This document shows, one piece after another, positions 8,237-16,785 of a stretch of 64,000 bases of DNA. Under the pieces are notes generated by a model. It worked only from the letters and a program-made list of their open reading frames with translations. It was not told the DNA's origin and searched no databases. Numbering within the stretch: position 1 is the stretch's first letter; every line of letters begins with the position of its first letter. The DNA comes from Methylobacterium sp. GXS13 (GTDB taxonomy: Bacteria > Pseudomonadota > Alphaproteobacteria > Rhizobiales > Beijerinckiaceae). Location: positions 1 through 64,000 of the forward strand of contig NZ_LKKO01000033.1 of NCBI RefSeq assembly GCF_001455965.1. The letters are read 5' to 3'. The translations under genes and the position numbers were made by a program.

Positions 8237-9829
8237 ATGACGCTCTCCCGCCGCCAGATTCTGGCCGGTACCGCAGGCGCGGCCGCCGGTCTCGGCCTCC
8301 CGCACCTGGTCCGGGCCCAGCCCGGCAGTGGCAGCGTGCTGCGCTTCATCCCGTCGACGCCCCTGCCGTCCCTCGATCCGATCGTCGCCACGAGCTACGT
8401 CATCCGCAACCACGGCTATCTCGTCTACGACACGCTGTTCGCCACCGACGAGAATTTCCGCATCCAGCCGCAGATGGTGAGCGACTGGCAGACCGCGCCC
8501 GACGGCCTGCGCTGGACCTTCCATCTCCGCGACGGCCTCACCTTCCACGACGGCTCCCCCGTCGAGGCCAAGGACTGCATCGCGTCCATCGCGCGCTGGT
8601 CCAAGCGGGACGCGTTCGGCCAGACCCTGGCGGGCTTCGTGGAGGCGTACGGCCAGGAGGACGCGCGGACCTTCACCATCACGCTGAAGAAGCCCTTCCC
8701 CCTCCTCCCGGCGGCGCTCGGCAAGCTGTCCTCGAACGTGCCCTTCATAATGCCGGAGCGCATCGCGCTGCAGGACGCGTCCAAGCCGATCGCCGACGCC
8801 ATGGGCTCCGGGCCCTGGCGCTTCGAGGCGCGGGAATGGATCCCCGGACAGAACGCGATCTATACGCGCCATGCCGGCTACCGCCCTCGCGAGGAGGCGC
8901 CCTCCTGGGCCGCAGGCGGCAAGGTCGCCAAGGTCGACCGGATCGAGTGGCTCGCCATCACCGAGGCGTCGGCGGCGGTCGGCGCGATGATCCAGGGGGC
9001 GGTCGACTGGTACGAGCAGCCGGCGATCGACCTGATCCCCGTCCTCAAGGGCAAGCCCGGTATCGAGATCCGGAACGTTCCCCTCGGGCTGATCCTGCTG
9101 ATGCGGTTCAATCACACGCAGCCGCCGTTCAACAATCCCGAGATCCGCCGGGCCGTGATGATGGCCATGAAGCAGGACGACTACATGCAGGCGGTGGTCG
9201 GCAGCCCCGAATACTACCGGGAGGCCAAGACCTTCTTCACGCCGGGCTCGCCGATGTCGACTGGGGCCGGCCAGGCCGCCGCCATGCAGGAGGACCTTGG
9301 CAAGGCCAAGGCGATGCTGGCCAAGGCCGGCTACAAGGGCGAGCGCGTCGTGCTGCTGGCCCCGGCCGACCAGCCGATCGCCTACAACCAGTCGCTCGTG
9401 ACCCAAGAGTTGCTCAAGCAGCTCGGGATGAATGTCGATCTGGTCTCGACCGACTGGGGCAGCTTCATTGCCCGCCGCGGCAATCGCGGGCCGGTCGATG
9501 CCGGGGGCTGGTCGCTGTTCCACACTCTCTGGTCGGGGGCGGATGTGCTCAACCCGGCCCTGCACCCGCTGATCCGCGCCAACGGTCAGGCCGCGTGGTT
9601 CGGCTGGCCGGACGACCCGACCCTGGAGACGCTGCGCAGCGACTGGATCGCGACCGCGGACGAGGCGCAGCAGAAGGCGCTCGCCGCGCGCATCGAGGAG
9701 CAGGCCTTCGCGGTCGTGCCCTACGCGCCTGCGGGCCTCGTGCAGCAGCCGATGGCGGTCAGCACGAAGCTCAAGGGCATGGTCATGGCGCCGGTGCAGT
9801 TCTTCTGGAACATCGAGAAGACCGGTTGA
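8237..9829 (+). CDS. Orphan peptide/nickel-type ABC substrate-binding protein (SBP_bac_5)
   Basis: A 530-residue exported binding protein. The N-terminus MTLSRRQILAGTAGAAAGLG has a twin-arginine motif and is cleaved near VRA-QP. Family 5 landmarks follow: LPSLDPIVATSYVIRNHGYL, then WTFHLRDGLTFHDGSPVEAKD and, late, FNNPEIRRAVMMAMKQDDYM. No permease or ATPase gene is adjacent, so it must share a transporter encoded elsewhere or act as a sensor. Close paralogues are at 22146-23723 and 50936-52528; all three end in a ...FWN(I/V)(E/R) block. It diverges from gntR, with a shared operator candidate. The substrate is unknown. Confidence 0.85.
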   Translation: MTLSRRQILAGTAGAAAGLGLPHLVRAQPGSGSVLRFIPSTPLPSLDPIVATSYVIRNHGYLVYDTLFATDENFRIQPQMVSDWQTAPDGLRWTFHLRDGLTFHDGSPVEAKDCIASIARWSKRDAFGQTLAGFVEAYGQEDARTFTITLKKPFPLLPAALGKLSSNVPFIMPERIALQDASKPIADAMGSGPWRFEAREWIPGQNAIYTRHAGYRPREEAPSWAAGGKVAKVDRIEWLAITEASAAVGAMIQGAVDWYEQPAIDLIPVLKGKPGIEIRNVPLGLILLMRFNHTQPPFNNPEIRRAVMMAMKQDDYMQAVVGSPEYYREAKTFFTPGSPMSTGAGQAAAMQEDLGKAKAMLAKAGYKGERVVLLAPADQPIAYNQSLVTQELLKQLGMNVDLVSTDWGSFIARRGNRGPVDAGGWSLFHTLWSGADVLNPALHPLIRANGQAAWFGWPDDPTLETLRSDWIATADEAQQKALAARIEEQAFAVVPYAPAGLVQQPMAVSTKLKGMVMAPVQFFWNIEKTG

Positions 9830-9841
9830 GGCCGGGCGTCG

Positions 9842-10081
9842 CGTTGGACCTTCCACTTCACTCCAACGTCGGCCTCATCGCTTAACGCGGTCGAGGGCTT
9901 CTTCTCGGCGCTCACGCGCCGTCGGCTGCGGCGCAGCGCTCGCACCGGCGTCGTCGACCTGCAGGCAGCCATCGATCGCTACATCGCCGGATACAACCGA
10001 AGCGCCAGACACTTTGATTGGGCCAAACCCGCCACCGACATCCTCGCCGCCGTCAGCCGATCCCCTGAACCATCTGTCTGA
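9842..10081 (+). pseudogene. IS630-family transposase, C-terminal remnant
   Basis: A frame starting RWTFHFTPTSASSLNAVEGFFSAL is followed by RRLRRSARTGVVDLQAAIDRYI and ends SPEPSV before a TGA. This is the end of an IS630 DDE transposase, including the final catalytic glutamate (NAVEGFF); the first ~250 residues are missing. The element's right end is probably the GAGACAGCGCAC at 10081-10090, directly before CTAG, consistent with IS630 insertion at TA. It starts only 12 bp after the stop of the binding-protein gene. Confidence 0.75.
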
Positions 10082-10164
10082 GACAGCGCACTAGTCGGCT
10101 ACTGATCCTCCCCTGGTTTCACGGACACCTCTGATACGCTCCTTGCGGGCGGGGAAGGTGTTTG

Positions 10165-10491
10165 ATGGCGAAGACGAGACGCGAGTTCACTCCCGAGTTC
10201 AAACGCGAGGCGGTGGCCCTGCTGGAAAGCAGCGGCCGGCCACAGACGCAGATCGCGGCCGAACTTGGGATCCAACCCTCGATGTTGAGGCAGTGGCGCT
10301 CGGCGCTGATGGGTGGCTCCCCACCGCCACGGGCAGCAGGATCACCGGGAGCCCCAGTCGCGAGCCCGGTGGCTTCCCCCTCCGATCAGGCGGCCGAGAT
10401 TGCCCGTCTGCGGCGTGAGCTCGACCGGACGCGTATGGAGCGCGACGTCCTAAAAAAAGCGATCGGCATCTTCGCGGAGATGCCCAAGTGA
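10165..10491 (+). CDS. IS3-family transposase OrfA
   Basis: A 108-residue DNA-binding subunit. The N-terminal helix-turn-helix is TRREFTPEFKREAVALLESS then TQIAAELGIQPSMLRQW. A Pro/Ala-rich linker leads to a C-terminal leucine zipper (EIARLRRELDRTRMERDVLKKAIG). The start at ATG 10165 follows a GGGGAAGG ribosome site. The A7 run at 10452-10458 near its end is the likely site of the -1 slip that makes the OrfAB transposase. Confidence 0.9.
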   Translation: MAKTRREFTPEFKREAVALLESSGRPQTQIAAELGIQPSMLRQWRSALMGGSPPPRAAGSPGAPVASPVASPSDQAAEIARLRRELDRTRMERDVLKKAIGIFAEMPK

Positions 10492-11348
10492 CGTTCGCCT
10501 TCATCGAGCAGCATGCGAGCATCTGGCCGGTGCGTCTCATGTGCCGCGTGCTCGAAGTTTCCCCCAGTGGCTATTACGACTGGCGATCTCGCCCCGAGAG
10601 CGACCGATCGGCCTCCAACCGTCGGCTCTTGGACCACGTCCGCCGCATCCACACCGAGCATCACAGGCGCTACGGCTCACCTCGGATGCATGCTGCCCTG
10701 CGCGCGGAAGGACGAACGGCCAGCCGCGGGCGGGTGGAGCGTTTGATGCGCTGTCATGGCATCCGGGCCCTGGCAGGGCGCCGATTCCGGCCCTGTACGA
10801 CCGACAGCCGTCACGACCTGCCGATCGCACCCAACCTCGTGAAGCAACAGTTCTCAGCGGCGTTGCCCAACACGGTCTGGCTGGCAGATATCACCTATCT
10901 GCCGACCGGAGACGGCTGGCTCTACCTGGCCGCCGTGCTCGATCTCGCAACCCGCAAGATCGTCGGCTGGTCCATGCGCGAACACATGCGGACCGAACTG
11001 ACGTCGGCGGCCCTGATGATGGCCACCCAACGGCAACGACCGCGGGCTGGCCTAATTTGCCACTCGGATCGCGGCAGCCAATACGCCGCCGAGGCCTATC
11101 GAAAGCAGCTCATCGGCATGAAGGCGATCCCCTCCATGAGCCGGACCGGCTGCTGCTATGATAACGCCCCGATGGAGAGCTTCTTCCATACCCTCAAGGT
11201 CGAGCTCGTCCACCAGCGACGATGGGCGACCCGGGACGAGGCTCGACGCGACTTGTTCGCCTACATTGAGGGCTACTACAATCGGCAGCGCATCCACTCG
11301 GCACTGGGCTACATCACCCCCGAGCAGGCCGAACGGAACGCGAGCTAA
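10488..11348 (+). CDS. IS3-family transposase OrfB (DDE integrase)
   Basis: A 286-residue catalytic part in the -1 frame relative to OrfA, overlapping it by four bases (GTGA). An HTH_21 segment (HHRRYGSPRMHAALRAEG) precedes the rve integrase core. Catalytic residues are visible as D in WLADITYLPT, D in CHSDRGSQY and E in NAPMESFFHTLK. The reading frame is complete, so the element may be active. Confidence 0.92.
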   Translation: MTFAFIEQHASIWPVRLMCRVLEVSPSGYYDWRSRPESDRSASNRRLLDHVRRIHTEHHRRYGSPRMHAALRAEGRTASRGRVERLMRCHGIRALAGRRFRPCTTDSRHDLPIAPNLVKQQFSAALPNTVWLADITYLPTGDGWLYLAAVLDLATRKIVGWSMREHMRTELTSAALMMATQRQRPRAGLICHSDRGSQYAAEAYRKQLIGMKAIPSMSRTGCCYDNAPMESFFHTLKVELVHQRRWATRDEARRDLFAYIEGYYNRQRIHSALGYITPEQAERNAS

Positions 11349-11378
11349 ACCCCTGTCCGTGAAGTCGGGGGAGGAACA

Positions 11379-11700
11379 TATCGAGCACGCGGTAGGTGGA
11401 GGGGCCCGGACCGTCACGGCGCTTGCTGAAGCGCGAGATGGTATCGACTAGGACTTCCTGCTCGCCCTTCTCACCAGTGTCAGAGCCTTCGGTGAAGCCG
11501 AACAGGTGCTCGGTGTCGACATCCTTCTGCCCGTCAGTTTTGCCGCGCTTCCCGCCCGAGCTGCCGCTGTTCGACGAGGATTTCGCCTTGTCATCCTTCG
11601 GTTCCTCGGCAAGGCCAGAGGCCGTAGCGAGACTTGAGGTCAGCAACATGGCGATGGCAGATTGCGAGATGCATCTCGCCAACAGAGCGTGCCCGATCAT
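11379..11700 (-). pseudogene. Exported beta-barrel-like protein, 5' part only, truncated by the IS3 element
   Basis: Starting at 11700 (AGGGTG upstream), the frame opens with a signal peptide (MIGHALLARCISQSAIAMLL, cleavage near ASG-LA). A Lys/Ser/Gly-rich linker follows, then TEHLFGFTEGSDTGEKGEQE and LVDTISRFSKRRDGPGPST. That pattern resembles the N-terminus of rhizobial outer-membrane beta-barrel proteins of unknown function. After ~107 residues it runs into the IS right end. The rest of the gene is not on the other side of the IS, where IS630 debris lies, so sequence was lost or moved. Confidence 0.55.
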
Positions 11701-12393
11701 CACCCTGCGGCGTTCCCCGACTAATGCGCACAACGATGAGTAGACACGCAGACGAGCGCCTGCCAGTTACAGAATGGCAACGCCAAGTGAAAACGCTTCG
11801 GTGAAGGGATGACTCGGCAGGGGTGACGTAGTCGGTAGCTCTTCAGCTGCGATCAGGCCTAAGCCGAGGTCCGCTTCGGAGCACGCACGCAACCCGCTCG
11901 GGCGACCGTTATGGGCGCAAAGCCGAAGGTCCGCTTATCGGCGCCCGGGTAGCTTCAATGCTAAGATTTTCTTCATAGCCAACACCACGGGAATTCGGCA
12001 GGACTGTTCGTCGCATATTGGCATCCGATGGCCTCGCTGAAGGGTGATCACGCGCTGTCGAACCCGTTCTCACAGTTTGACCTGTGCCACGAAACGTTGC
12101 TACGAAGTCCGAACTTGGAGCGAGCAAAAGCCTTTTATTTGCAACGGGCTCGGGTGTACGGCGGCGAATCCCCCCCCTCTCCGCCAGTCCCATCATGAAC
12201 GTCATAAATTTGCGTTTTCGCGGTGATGGTTGCTGCGATCGCAGCATAAACCTGCGTCTGCGACACTGCAGCCATTGAAGTGTCAGCGCTTTTTTCCGAG
12301 CCTGTGATCGTGGCGTCCGCTCGATGTCCGGACCGACGCACAGCTCTGGATCTCGTGGTCCAGAGGTCACCGGGACAGATGGGACGAGACTCT
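11701..12393. other. Intergenic stretch with a dispersed repeat
   Basis: Apart from the repeat at 11909-11943 no gene or element is supported. Open frames on both strands are Arg-rich or antisense-like. A lower-GC patch around 12180-12260 has no coding signal. Confidence 0.45.
11909..11943 (+). repeat. Dispersed intergenic repeat, core copy
   Basis: TTATGGGCGCAAAGCCGAAG followed by GTCCGCTTATCGG. It matches the core of the copy at 963-1016 and the inverted copy at 14309-14369. With the latter it brackets the second IS3 element in opposite orientation. Confidence 0.7.
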
Positions 12394-12735
12394 ATGCCAA
12401 GCGAAACCAGGCATGTTGCCCAAACCGTGTCGCCATTTCTGATGCGGTTCGCGCAGGCACGAATGGGCATAGACGTATTGCCGGGTCGCTATTGCCCAGA
12501 GCGCGACGTCTGGGTCACGGACAGCCCGGAAGGATTGATCCCGCTCATTCAGAGCCAAGAAGAATGCCAAGCCATCGAGACCGTGACGCGCGTTTTGGCG
12601 GAGCAGACCGATCAATCGATCGGTGGCGCATACGCGGGGACCGTTGCAAGCACAACGAGCACTTCCGTCAACATGGAGCGCACGGACGTACGGGGTGATG
12701 CGATGCCGCTCCACCTGGCGGTGACCTTGACCTAG
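12394..12735 (+). CDS. Hypothetical protein, 113 residues
   Basis: A frame starting MPSETRHVAQTVSPFLMRFA and continuing ERDVWVTDSPEGLIPLIQSQ has normal amino-acid composition, in contrast to shadow frames. No signal peptide or membrane segment is evident and no family is recognised. The start at 12394 has a purine-rich GGGACGAG upstream; the frame could begin as early as 12280. It lies just before an IS3 element and ends at its own stop. It could be a decaying or laterally acquired gene. Confidence 0.45.
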   Translation: MPSETRHVAQTVSPFLMRFAQARMGIDVLPGRYCPERDVWVTDSPEGLIPLIQSQEECQAIETVTRVLAEQTDQSIGGAYAGTVASTTSTSVNMERTDVRGDAMPLHLAVTLT

Positions 12736-12870
12736 GTACACGCCGAACAAACCGACAAGTGATCCTCCTCGTCACCAATCGACGTTGTCCGCCGTCAGCA
12801 CCTGTGGGACAGATTGAGGGTCTTCACGAACGGAGGATGGCTGGTTCACCGTAGCCCCTGAGGAGCGAAA

Positions 12871-13242
12871 ATGAAGCAGACTTCCGGACCGGCCAAGAAG
12901 CCGGCTGAAGCGATGATCAAGGACATCCGTCGGGCCACACGTCGGCAGTTCTCGTCCGAGGAGATCCGTGTGGTGCTGGAAGGCTTGCGTGGCGAGGACA
13001 GCATCGCCGAGTTGTGCCGACGTGAGGGGATCGCCGCCTCGATGGACCACGGCTGGTCCAAGGAGTTCCTGGAGGCTGGCAAGAAGCGCCTATCCGGCGA
13101 CACGGCTCGTGCGGCCAGCACGGATGAGGTGCGGGATCTCCGTCGCGAAGCGGGGGCGCTGAAGGAGGTCGTCGCTGATCTCGTCCTGGAGAACCGTCTG
13201 CTTAAAAAAAGCATGCGCGGGGTTGGGGGCGACGAGGCATGA
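12871..13242 (+). CDS. IS3-family transposase OrfA of the second element
   Basis: A 123-residue protein with a helix-turn-helix (RRQFSSEEIRVVLEGLRGED, then SIAELCRREGIAASMDHGWS) and a C-terminal coiled coil (REAGALKEVVADLVLENRLLKKS). An A7 run at 13204-13210 marks the programmed -1 slip into orfB. The reading frame is intact, but the partner orfB is broken. Confidence 0.85.
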   Translation: MKQTSGPAKKPAEAMIKDIRRATRRQFSSEEIRVVLEGLRGEDSIAELCRREGIAASMDHGWSKEFLEAGKKRLSGDTARAASTDEVRDLRREAGALKEVVADLVLENRLLKKSMRGVGGDEA

Positions 13243-14218
13243 GGTACCCGCCCCCCGAGAAGCTGGAGATCATCCGGCTGGTCGAGCAATCCCACCTGCC
13301 GGTGCGTGCCACCCTGGACAAGCTCGGCATCCCGCGCTCGACGTTTTACCGCTGGTACGACGCCTACCAGCGCGGCGGCCCCGAGGCGTTGAATGATCAT
13401 CCTTCGCAGCCGAGCCGGGTCTGGAACCGCCTGCCTGCGGAGATCCGCGAGCAGATCGTGGCCCTGGTTCTGGAGGAGCCTGAACTCAGTCCGCGTGAGC
13501 TGGCGGTGCGCTTCACCGACGAGCGTCGCTACGTCGTCTCTGAAGCGACCGTCTACCGGTTGCTCAAGTCTCAGGACCTGATCACCAGCCCGGCCTATAT
13601 CGTCATCAAGGCCGCCGACGAGTTCCGCGATAAGACCACCGCGCCCAACCAGCTTTGGCAGACGGACTTCACCTGCCTGAAGGTCGCTGGCTGGGGCTGG
13701 TCCGACCTGTCGACGGTCCTGGACGACTTCTCACGCACCATCGTCGCCTGGAAGCTGTGCACGACGATGCAGGCCAGCGACGTCACCGCCACGCTCGACC
13801 TCACGCTGGGTGCGGCGGGGCTCGATCAGGCGCAGGTGATGCCGCGGCCACGCCTGCTCTCCGACAACGGGCCGAGCTACGTCGCCAGCGACCTGGCTGA
13901 CTGGCTCGGCATTCGGGGCATCACCACATCCGCGGTGCGCCATGCCATCCTCAAACGCAGGGCAAGATCGAGCGTTGGCATCAGACGATCAAGAACCGCA
14001 TCCTGCTCGAACACGCCTCCTTGCCCGGCGAACTGGAGACGCAGGTTGCCGACTTCGTCGAACACTACAACCATGCCCGAGCCCATGAGAGCCTGAGCAA
14101 CCTCACGCCCGCTGACGTCTACTTCGGACGCGGCGAAGGGATCCTGGCCGAGCGGGAACGCATCAAGCGCCAGACCCTGATGGATCGCCGCTTGCGCCAC
14201 CACGCGCAGGCCGCCTAA
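13239..14218 (+). pseudogene. IS3-family transposase OrfB, frameshifted
   Basis: The first part (13239 to ~13930) encodes the HTH and integrase core with D in WQTDFTCLKV and D in LLSDNGPSY. Near 13925-13935 the sense passes to the next frame, which continues RGAPCHPQTQGKIERWHQTI with the catalytic E and ends at 14218. A single missing C in ATCACC(C)ACATCC explains the break. Full-length protein cannot be made without slippage there, and no slippery sequence is visible at that point. Confidence 0.85.
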
Positions 14219-14292
14219 CCTCTTACCCCAGATGGACCAGAGCCTCCGCTCCTGAACACCGCAGATTGTCCCAAATCATCTGACGACGGACA

Positions 14293-14762
14293 ATTGGGCT
14301 TTGAGGCCAAAAGCGGACCTTCGGCTTTGCGCCCATCTCAGTCATTCAGGCAGCTCAGGCCGCTTCTCCATAGCAAACATTCAGCGCGACGGCTGTTTCG
14401 CTAAGCGATTTGCATTAGGGCACGCTACGGATCGAGGTGCACCGAGATAGTCCGCAGGCGTGTGCGACCCAGTGCGCGACTTGGGAAAGTCCGCTCCCAG
14501 GCTGACGAGAGGAGCGGCCTATAGCTGGTTTGGGTAGTTTTGGGCCCGTCCGCTTTCGGGAAGCAAAGTCGGGAAACCGAACATTCAATCAATTGGGGCG
14601 TAGGACAGCTTCGCGCCCAATGTCGCCGTTTATCCAATCCTCGCAGCATCTCAAAAGGGAACGCTGCTGCAAACGTCGTGGGTTGGATCACGTGAACGAA
14701 GGTGCCCGGCCCGGGACGGAGATGTGTACCTGCCGATTCGCAAGTATGCGAAGGTCCCGCAC
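14293..14762. other. Intergenic stretch with an inverted copy of the dispersed repeat
   Basis: No gene is supported. The repeat occupies 14309-14369, directly outside the right end of the second IS3 element. The rest shows no recognisable feature. Confidence 0.5.
14309..14369 (-). repeat. Dispersed intergenic repeat, inverted copy
   Basis: On the minus strand it reads GGAGAAGC, CTGAATGACTGAGAT, GGGCGCAAAGCCGAAG and GTCCGCTTTT in order, matching 963-1016 in all blocks with an extra ~12 bp between the first two. Confidence 0.7.
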
Positions 14763-15791
14763 TCACATGTCTTCGGATGATCCGAGGAACGCCCGTACCG
14801 TATCGCGGAGAAAAGCCGCATCGGCCGGGTGGGTGGAGGGATTGCCCGCACGGTGGCCCCAGATGCTGGGGATCGGCCGCAGGATGGCATCGCGGAGGTG
14901 GGGCAGCTCGGCCGCGTTGTCGGCGACGCGGAAGTAGAGGTCGGTCTCCCCGGGCATCAGCAGCAGCCGGGCCGTGATCGCGCCGAGCGCCCGCGCCAGG
15001 TCGCCGTCGAAGCCCGGGTTGCGGCTGATGTCGCCCGCGTCCCAGGTGCAGAGCTGTGCGTAGAGGTCGGCCGCCGGGCGCCGGGCGAAGCGTTCCTCCC
15101 AGTCGGTGCGCAGGAAGGTATCGAGGTCCGGTGCGCCGAGCGTCGTCCGGTGCAGGTCTGCCCGGTAAAAGTCCTGGCTGAGCGCCCAGCCGGCGTAGAT
15201 GCGCCCGAAGGCCCGCAGCGACGCGGCGGGCTCGGCCGAGAAGCGGCCCGCGCCACGATACTCGGGCGCGGCCTCCAGCACCGCCATGAGGCCCTTCAGG
15301 AACACGCGGTTGTGGGTGGCGGTGCGGGCGCTGCCGCAGGTGATCACCGTCCGGGCGACCTGCTCGGGGAACAGGGCCGCCCAATGGTAGGCCTGCTGAG
15401 CGCCCATGGACCAGCCGTAGACGGCGTGTAGGTGCTCGATTCCCCAGATCTCGGCGATGAGGCGGCGCTGGGCGTGGACATTGTCCCAGGCGGTGACGAG
15501 GCCGGGCCAGTCCGGCGTATTCGATGGGCTCGATGACAGCCCGTTGCCGAACATGTCCGGGATGACGATGAACCACTGCTCTGGATCGAGCACGCCGTCC
15601 GGGCCGATCAACCATTCGAGGTCGGGATGCTGGGCCGCGTAGCTCGTCGGATAGAGCACGACGTTGTCGCGTCTGGGCGAGAGCGTCCCGTGCGTCTTCC
15701 AGCGCAGATGCGCGCCCGGCAGCACGGCGCCCGACTGAAGCGGCAGGTCCCCGAGTTCGAAGGTTCCGGTAGCCGTCGGCCATCCGGTCAC
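14763..15791 (-). CDS. Alpha/beta-fold hydrolase or acyltransferase of the MetX-like family
   Basis: A 342-residue protein resembling homoserine O-acetyltransferase-type alpha/beta hydrolases. The nucleophile elbow is GWSMGAQQAYHWA with the catalytic serine, the acid is the Asp of MPGETDLYF and the base is the His of SIWGHRAGNP. The early DNVVLYPTSYAAQ and PDMFGNGLSSSPSN form the oxyanion region typical of this group. The start is GTG 15791, overlapping the desaturase stop as GTGA, so the two are translationally coupled. MetX itself is usually longer (~380) and involved in methionine synthesis. Many short members of unknown substrate exist, so only the fold is secure. Confidence 0.75.
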   Translation of the reverse strand: MTGWPTATGTFELGDLPLQSGAVLPGAHLRWKTHGTLSPRRDNVVLYPTSYAAQHPDLEWLIGPDGVLDPEQWFIVIPDMFGNGLSSSPSNTPDWPGLVTAWDNVHAQRRLIAEIWGIEHLHAVYGWSMGAQQAYHWAALFPEQVARTVITCGSARTATHNRVFLKGLMAVLEAAPEYRGAGRFSAEPAASLRAFGRIYAGWALSQDFYRADLHRTTLGAPDLDTFLRTDWEERFARRPAADLYAQLCTWDAGDISRNPGFDGDLARALGAITARLLLMPGETDLYFRVADNAAELPHLRDAILRPIPSIWGHRAGNPSTHPADAAFLRDTVRAFLGSSEDM

Positions 15792-16687
15792 GGGCGCAAC
15801 GTCCGGACGAAGCCGACATGCCACTTGGCGTAGCCGCGCTGCAGCACGACGAGGCGCTTGCGCATCGCCGCGTGGGCGTCCGGAAGGCGGTGGAACGGGA
15901 TCGACGGATAGAGGTGGTGCTCGGTGTGGAACGGCATGTTCCACATGAGCAGACGCATCAGGCCGTTGGTCAAGGTCGTGCGGGTGTTGGTCAGGCCGTT
16001 GTCGTCCATGGTGCAGAGCGTGTGCTCGGTGAGCAGGTAGAGCCGCAGGAACGGCTGCCCGAGGAGCTGCGGCCCGATCCAGAACACCAGGGGCGCCCAC
16101 CAGCCGATCAGCACCATACCGAGAACTGAGACGCCGAGCAGGAAGGCGCACATCAGTCTGAGCGACCGGATGATGCGCGGCGCGGTGCGCTCCGTGATGA
16201 AGGGGTAGGCCGATAGGTCGCCGCGCAGGCCGGCCGCAGCAACTTGGAGGCGGGTGCGCCAGTAGGGCAGCGCCATCACGCGCCAGACATAGGCGTCGAG
16301 GGTTGAAGGTGGCAGCAACGCGAGTTCGGGGTCGTGCTCGGGATCCTGCGTGTGGCGGTGATGGGCGAGGTGGAAAGCCGTGTAGAAGTGCCAGTTCAGG
16401 AGCGACGGGCAAGCGACTAGCCAGCCGACGACGGCGTTGGCCCGGCGCGAGCGGAACGCGGTCAGGTGGATGGTCTCGTGGATCGGCGCAAACAGCGCCG
16501 ATTGCACGATGCCGAGCAGCATCATGGCGGGCAGCAGCGTCCACGATCCGGAGCGCCAGACCAGCCAGCCGGAGCCGGCCAACATCAGGACATGCGCCCC
16601 AAGGCGCATCGCACCGCGCAGGTCCGAGCGCTGCGACAGCGCCTTTACCTCCGCGCCCGACAGAATCCGTCCGCTCGCCGAAGCCAT
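15788..16687 (-). CDS. Membrane fatty-acid desaturase family protein
   Basis: A 299-residue di-iron integral-membrane enzyme. The three histidine boxes are complete: HETIH (70-74), HLAHH (106-110) and HTEHH near the C-terminus (in MPFHTEHHLYPSIP). Four hydrophobic segments are visible, around residues 30-60, 84-95 and 160-200. The start at 16687 has GGGGAG 4 nt upstream; an upstream start at 16726 is less likely. Members insert double bonds or hydroxylate acyl chains, carotenoids or sphingolipids. The substrate is not evident. It is translationally coupled to the following hydrolase, suggesting a joint lipid-related step. Confidence 0.85.
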   Translation of the reverse strand: MASASGRILSGAEVKALSQRSDLRGAMRLGAHVLMLAGSGWLVWRSGSWTLLPAMMLLGIVQSALFAPIHETIHLTAFRSRRANAVVGWLVACPSLLNWHFYTAFHLAHHRHTQDPEHDPELALLPPSTLDAYVWRVMALPYWRTRLQVAAAGLRGDLSAYPFITERTAPRIIRSLRLMCAFLLGVSVLGMVLIGWWAPLVFWIGPQLLGQPFLRLYLLTEHTLCTMDDNGLTNTRTTLTNGLMRLLMWNMPFHTEHHLYPSIPFHRLPDAHAAMRKRLVVLQRGYAKWHVGFVRTLRP

Positions 16688-16785
16688 GGATCTCCCCGAA
16701 AGTTGCACGCGCCTCGCAAAACACATGGCCGCTGCATCATCCGTGCCGGTGCCGCGGGCCTTCGTCGCCGAACCGGCGGGCGCAC

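Larger units (their letters stand above)
10103..11378 (+). mobile_element. IS3-family insertion sequence, intact by inspection
   Basis: A 1276-bp element bounded by imperfect ~28-bp inverted repeats. The left end begins TGATCCTCCCCTGGTTTCAC. The right end, read inward, begins TGTTCCTCCCCCGACTTCAC, and both continue GGACA. It carries overlapping orfA and orfB with an A7 slippery run. No clear direct repeat flanks it (TAC left, TAT right), which suggests rearrangement after insertion. Its right end truncates an exported-protein gene. Confidence 0.85.
12786..14292 (+). mobile_element. Second IS3-family element, inactivated
   Basis: A 1507-bp element with long imperfect inverted repeats. The left end is TGTCCGCCGTCAGCACCTGT and the right end, read inward, is TGTCCGTCGTCAGATGATTT; both continue GGGACA. 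It encodes an orfA and an orfB in the IS3 arrangement, and orfB carries a one-base frameshift. No target duplication was found. It is a different IS3 subgroup from the element at 10103-11378. Confidence 0.8.

Noticed and set aside
7442-9856. An 804-codon frame on the minus strand
   Set aside because: Only the last 225 codons (GntR) are real; the upstream part is the antisense of the binding-protein gene with its well-supported signal peptide and motifs.
10103-11378. Direct target repeats flanking the first IS3 element
   Set aside because: The flanking triplets TAC and TAT differ, and no longer match is present.
11909-12370. A 153-codon minus-strand frame
   Set aside because: It covers the dispersed repeat and has shadow-like composition with no motif.
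14763-16724. A 653-codon frame that would fuse the hydrolase to upstream sequence
   Set aside because: The upstream part is a shadow of the desaturase; the GTGA overlap at 15788-15791 gives a normal gene boundary.
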